Source of the DNA: Epiperipatus broadwayi
Lineage: Eukaryota; Onychophora; Udeonychophora; Euonychophora; Peripatidae
Assembly: GCA_028023455.1 (NCBI GenBank)
Contig: JAQFVV010006547.1
Coordinates: 372,001 to 436,000, forward strand
Reading direction: 5' to 3'
Length of the DNA stretch: 64,000 nt
A model generated the notes under the pieces. It was given only the letters and a program-made list of their open reading frames with translations, was not told the origin of the DNA and ran no database searches. Numbering within the stretch: the stretch's first letter is position 1; the number at the start of each line of letters is the position of its first letter. The position numbers and the translations under genes were made by a program. Below, piece by piece: positions 58,870 to 64,000 of this stretch.

Positions 58870-60989
58870 AAAGTTATATGCAGTGACATGCATTTGTAAG
58901 ATATGTAGTGACACACATTTGTAAGAAAAACTATAAATTGAATGAATATAAAATGAAAGCAAAGCATTTTCTAGGGCATTAAATGACCTTATTGACATAG
59001 CATTAAAATATTCATGATTGTATTGTATATATATATAGACAATATATTATTCAATCTGTATAGGGAAAAGCAGGATGTTTTTCTGTTTATGACCTTATAG
59101 TTGTTAGCTATATGTTAGGCTTCTTTGATCTTCTTTAGAGTTCTTTTATTTGATGCATGCTATTGTGGCAGATATGAACTCAAGTGTGTGGCCTGTGGTT
59201 GTTCAGTGCTCAAAGAAAATTGACTTAGGCTCAAGATTATTTGTGGCTTATCTATAAAGATATTAGTGTTATGAAATCAGAGTTGAGAGGAATGTATAAG
59301 ATTCATTGTAATATATAGTATTGCCTTCTACCTGGGCGCATGTAATTTTGTATATGATGGGCAATGTTTGATCTATATTGAGTCTACCTTTGGAATTATT
59401 TATTAATCTGTTAGTTGAGGGAGAAGTTTGATAGCTAACGATGCATTTGTGAGCAGGCTTTGTTAATGTTTTTGCTATCCAAGGGATATATGGCAGTAAT
59501 TTCCAGGGTCTTTGGGAAGGTTTGACTTATTTCTGTTATAAAATTGTTTAACTCCTCCATGTGAGATTATTATATTTTAAACCTATGCTGGTTAAATTTT
59601 TAAGATATTGCTCAGTGTTAGCTATCTGAGCAGCTTCAAACTTGCATAGGTGGTAGTTTCTATATAGAAATGAAGACAGACTGGAATATTTGTGAGAGTG
59701 AGGTGAGATGGATTTGAGGTCTATAAAACCTCAGATTTCTAGTGGTTTGATGCACATCTTATAATTTATGTGGAGATTATTTCTATGTATCTGGATATCT
59801 AGATATTTCCAATTCCCTGTGGTGGTCTTTCCATTCTATAGTTCACAACAATGCAGATTTTGTCTTCAAGTTGGTTTTATTGTCATAAATTAAAGATTCA
59901 GAACCACATATAAGTAGATCATCTATGTAGCATGCACATAAAGTTGGGAGCATATGAAATATTTACGGAGGTGGCTTTCAATACGATTAAGATATATAAT
60001 AGACACAATCACACTTATGGGCAAACCCATTGGGCAGCTGTTAGAGAATAATGTTGTTCCTCATACATGGTAATAATGTTATTGTCAAGCCATGAAGTCT
60101 ATGATAAAGTCAATTCGCATGTTCGTGAGTTCAGACTTAATGGTGTTAATAGAATATTTTCTTTTAATAGAGCCATATAGCTCAGTTATATTGAGAGAAG
60201 ATATTTTGTACTCTCTAATTTTGAGCTTTTAATTAGATTTATAAAGTCAAAGGATGATTTAATGGTGTAAGCACTGTAATGAGTTGTTTTGTTAGCCACT
60301 GATAAACCATTTTAGTATTGTGGTAGTAGTGCACATCTCCAAAGTCTAACATTAACCTAAGTGGGATATTTGGTTGTACAATTTGACATTGGCAAACATT
60401 CGGGGTGGTGTTGCAGATGATGGGTAAATTTTATGATATTCGTCTTTGGTAAAAAGCCTTATAGCAGTGTTTGCACAATATGTCACTAATAAATTTGTAT
60501 TTTATTCTGTTTTATATCGTAATTGGAGAGAATATTAAATTTCAATGCTATATATTGCAATGAATCATGTGCATCCCTCTCTACTCAGATTTCACAACAC
60601 TAGTATCTTTACAAACAAGCTACAAATACTTTCAAGCATAAGTCAATTTGCACCAAAACATGATAGGCCATACATTTAAGTCCACATTTGCCACCATAGC
60701 ATGAAGCAAATGAAACAATTCTAGATTAAAGAAGCCTGACATATAGCTAACAATGATAATCCCATAAACAGAAGGAATACTGCTTCTCCCTTTCTAAATA
60801 ATGGACTACCTGATTTACATACAGTTTGAATAATTTATTGTTTATATATATACAAACCTATACAATCATGAACATTCTTAGCCTATGACTCTGAGGACAT
60901 TTAACACCCTCGAAAGTGCTTAGCTTTCATTTTATATTCATTCAATTTGTAGCTTTTTTTACAAATGCATGTCAGTGCATATAGCTTTA
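58870..60989 (-). mobile_element. Penelope-like retroelement with inverted terminal repeats, decayed
   Basis: Arms of about 450 bp, 58870-59322 and 60537-60989, are inverted copies with appreciable divergence (for example GTTAGCTATATGTTAGGCTTCTTTGATC near 59102 against its inverse near 60734). Between them lies a minus-strand reverse transcriptase of Penelope type. Terminal repeats of this family can be direct or inverted, and here they are inverted. The left arm covers the 3' coding end, so the right arm carries a spare, inverted copy of it. The left arm also has a 25-bp tandem duplication near 58876-58926. Confidence 0.78.
59300..60480 (-). pseudogene. Penelope-like reverse transcriptase with GIY-YIG remnant, broken
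   Basis: Minus-strand motifs in order: FTKDEYHKIYPSSATPPRMF and ANVKLYNQ near 60440-60365 (the conserved 'ATPPR.FA..KLHK' entry block); NMRIDFIIDF near 60115; CPMGLPISVIVSIIYLNRIE near 60045-59985; CYIDDLLICGSESL near 59932-59890 (catalytic DD); LPIIYKITC near 59365-59340, the start of the GIY-YIG nuclease, followed by YYNESYTFLST. Several frameshifts and stops separate these blocks. It differs clearly from the first Penelope-like copy (YIDDLL rather than YIDDTF), so it is a separate lineage. Confidence 0.8.
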
Positions 60990-63900
60990 ATTTACATTCA
61001 TCTAGGGAAAGTTGCTTAATTTTATAATTAATTTTTTTTTAATAAATAGCTTTTTTAAATTTGTGTTAACTATATTAGATATTAATAATCATTTTTTTAA
61101 AACATTAAACTGTTTGATTTAATATAAAATTTTATTACTACCAAACAAGAAATTAATAATATTAATATTTCTTTATGATGTAACATACCTATGAAGTGTT
61201 AGATTAAAGAACTGAAGGTTCTTAGATAGATCATTGATTATTGTATTGTTATTAGTAATTAAAATTCTATCATTATTAATACTATGTATTAATTAGTACA
61301 TTTTTTTTAGAACTGAATTATGTGCATATAGTTGTTCTGGTTTTAAAGTGACTAGTTAACGTGATTTTGAGCATTCTTAATTTATTTAAAATAATTATTG
61401 ATTAATCTAATAACTGAAAAAGAAATAGTGGGTTTCTATTATCTTTTTTCTTATAGTTTTATACTCATAGTATTGTTGTAGTTTTTATTTGTGAATACAT
61501 TTTTGCTTAGTAATATTGTCCTAGGACAGCACAGTCATATCATTTGAAAACTCAGATTTGTTAGCACATGAGAATACACAGATATTATCATAAAAGTATA
61601 TCAATGTAAAGTTTTATATTTTTTATTATTAATTTGTATTATTATAACATAGCTATTATAGTATTAAATTACTTAAGGAATAAAATTCAGAGAAAATTAT
61701 TCAAAACTTACATCTCAGCTTTATATTCAGTACTGTAGAAAAATGTTTGCCACCAGAATAAGCATTTATTATGAAGTACAGGTGTTTTCACTTCACCTCC
61801 TTGGGAATTTTAGTTTTTAAAATGCCAATTTATTTTTACATTGGAGTAAATAAATATCTTTTGCTTTGTGAAAAGATAATTTTTTTAAATTTAGGATTGT
61901 ATATTTTATTTCTTTAATCCTATTACTTTAAATCACTGCCAAGACCTATAATAGTTATCTGGGCAAAAGAAGTGTGTCTGTATTACCATTTCAATTTATT
62001 TTGTCATTGGTTAAATTGTCTGACCTATGATTTTATTAAGAATCTATTCTACATTACCATGTCATCTTCAATCAATTTTTTTCTTTCTTGTTAAGTTACA
62101 CTTATAATTGCATTTTCTAAATAACTTTCAGACTTCTTTTCACTAATGGTAAATAATGCTAGCGAGATTTCCTTCTCTAGCATTAAAGAAGAAAATTAAT
62201 TTTATTATATATTTTTTTCCTTTCAGAATTTGAACAATATAATTTTTTTTTGGTTGTTTTAATAAAATGATTTAAATTTTTAATTAATAAATTTTTTTTT
62301 TTTACTGTAGTTCCCTATTTTTTTTGCATATGAAAATATTTTTATTTTCCATGAACTTAAATCCGTTAATATAGTTATTAGAATAATATATATATAAACA
62401 ATTTTTTTTGTCTAGAAATTCAGTTAATTTTTGTATTAGGTTTCTTTCATCATTTTTTTGATTACCCAATAAAACTTTTTTTACTCCATTGCTCCTTGTG
62501 GTTAGTGCAGTGATAGGCTGACACAATGGAGCTCAAGGTCTGTGAATCACAGTCTTCCTGGTGCTTGAACTTCTTATGAGCTTCAAAGCAATAAACCATT
62601 GATCATTTTTTATCTGTCTTCAGGTGTTTACTTATCTATGTGACCATATTATAGATTGATATAATTTCACCTTAATAATAATACTTTTTTTTTATCCAAA
62701 TGAATTGCAAAGTATTCTAAAATTTTGCTTAATTGCTATTGAAAATTTTTAGATAAAAAAATATTTGATCAGATCTTATTACAAACTATCTAACTGTGGT
62801 ATTATGGTAAATGGACTAATTATACACACAATCTTAGAACTTCAAGAAGCTTATTAATTTAAAATAAGAAAACATGATTAATTTTTTTTGCTTTTTATAT
62901 TGATTTTGTGTTCAGTGCTCTTAAATTTTCTGCCTGATAAACTTCCATTGTTTTTGGAATTTTGAATGATATCAAAAATAAGGCATCTGCACTTGAAAGC
63001 ATATTGAGTATTGGGTTGTTCCAAATCTCAAGAGGAATATTTCAATGAACCATTTTTCATTTATATGTATATTTTGTGAATAAATTACAGCAAGAGATTA
63101 ATGGCATTTGTGATCATAGTTTACATCATAATTTATGATGGTAATGTATTGGTAATATTTGAACATTATGTAATATAATAATGTTACTACTATATTCTAC
63201 CCTTTCCAGCAAAAGTTCAGGTTTTATAATTCAATATGACAATTATTAATATATATATATATATGTTAAAACAAAGATTTGCACAGGTTAAATATATAAA
63301 ATACATATTTTGCGGGTTCATCCGTGTTAAAAACATGGATGAACCCACAAAATATGTATTTTATATATATATATGCTCATCCAATTCAAATTTAAACTTA
63401 AAGACTATAACTGGCAGCATGGTTAATTATTTTATTGAAGATAAATAAAATTTCTGAACAAGATTTGCTTTTCTTATTAATTTGCGCTGCTTTTGATTAT
63501 ATTAATTGGTATGGTATCACTTGATATTTTCAAAAGTTTTTGTCTATTAAACTTTCATTGTTCCCTGGAATTATGAAATGATTACTGCAATAGGATATTA
63601 GCATTTAGGAAAAGAGACAAATAAATTTGATAAATCTTCAAACATTAATTCTGTACATTAAAAATTAAAGTTTTCATTTCAATAATTTTATCAAATGTTC
63701 TCTCAGTAAACATTACAATCTTAGCCTTATTGTAATACTTAATTAACAATAGATATGGTAATAACAATCAACCTTTCTTGCAAAATATTATTTAATAGAA
63801 TGTTGCATTACAAAATTATATCATGGTTGAGAATCTGAAAAGTTAGTTCACTGCAAGTAAAATAAATGTTGCTCATTTCTATTTCTCAATTGTTCTTTTT

Positions 63901-64000
63901 AAAAATTTGTCATGTATCAATACTCATTAATAAGTATTTCACCATTTTTTTATTTAAATATATCCCATTAATATATATAATCAATTCATTTTTTCTTTTC
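60990..64000 (+). other. AT-rich sequence, no gene recognised
   Basis: No exon, RNA gene or element is supported apart from the hairpin at 63292-63370 and a (TA)n tract at 63249-63264. A possible A-box-like phrase (GTGGTTAGTGCAGTGATAGG) lies at 62498-62517 without a convincing B box. The ORFs at 62302-62526 and 63236-63448 have no recognisable domain. Confidence 0.55.
63292..63370. repeat. Long near-perfect hairpin (arms about 37 bp, 3-bp loop)
   Basis: 63292-63328 and 63332-63370 are inverted copies; the core GGGTTCATCCGTGTT pairs with AACATGGATGAACCC with one mismatch, and the outer part with ATATGTATTTTATATAT. The structure could fold in RNA or extrude as a cruciform, or be a very small fold-back insertion. 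It makes up much of the ORF at 63236-63448. Confidence 0.8.

Overview
This window looks like AT-rich non-coding DNA from an animal nuclear genome, by eye about three quarters A+T. It is not prokaryotic: there are no dense ORFs, operons or ribosome binding sites. One host exon can be supported, a 167-bp piece of the mismatch-repair gene MSH3 at 48724-48890 (+), with good splice sites on both sides. No neighbouring MSH3 exon was recognised, so the exon appears to lie inside very long introns. Intron size, tRNA-derived SINE-like repeats, Penelope-like elements and a Merlin transposon fit a repeat-rich invertebrate such as a mollusc or chelicerate, but the clade cannot be fixed from this sequence. 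|| Layout. 1-1080 is a nearly perfect 1.08-kb palindrome. 1140-5308 is a larger interrupted inverted repeat with a third partial copy in its centre. 5309-13079 is AT-rich with no recognised gene. 13080-22261 is an LTR retrotransposon with very long LTRs (about 2.95 kb) and a very short interior (872 bp). It has a tRNA-Lys primer binding site, and its 5' LTR is interrupted by a 2.47-kb Merlin DNA transposon with a decayed DDE transposase. The 3' LTR keeps the empty target site. 31193-31510 is a small fold-back element with a tRNA-derived SINE inserted in one arm. 32392-35093 (+) and 58870-60989 (-) are two decayed Penelope-like retroelements. The first has tandem terminal repeats, the second inverted ones. 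37420-39600 holds an inverted-repeat element and a 331-338-bp tandem array with one inverted unit. 39690-40085 (-) resembles the C-terminus of a pogo/Tigger-type transposase. 49886-53325 may be a solo long LTR inside the MSH3 intron. || How the parts relate. Nearly everything recognisable is mobile DNA in layers: Merlin inside an LTR, a SINE inside a fold-back arm, LTR-like elements inside (TA)n tracts. The relative order of some events can be read off directly. The reading is by eye; family assignments rest on recognised protein motifs, target-site duplications and terminal structures, not on database searches.
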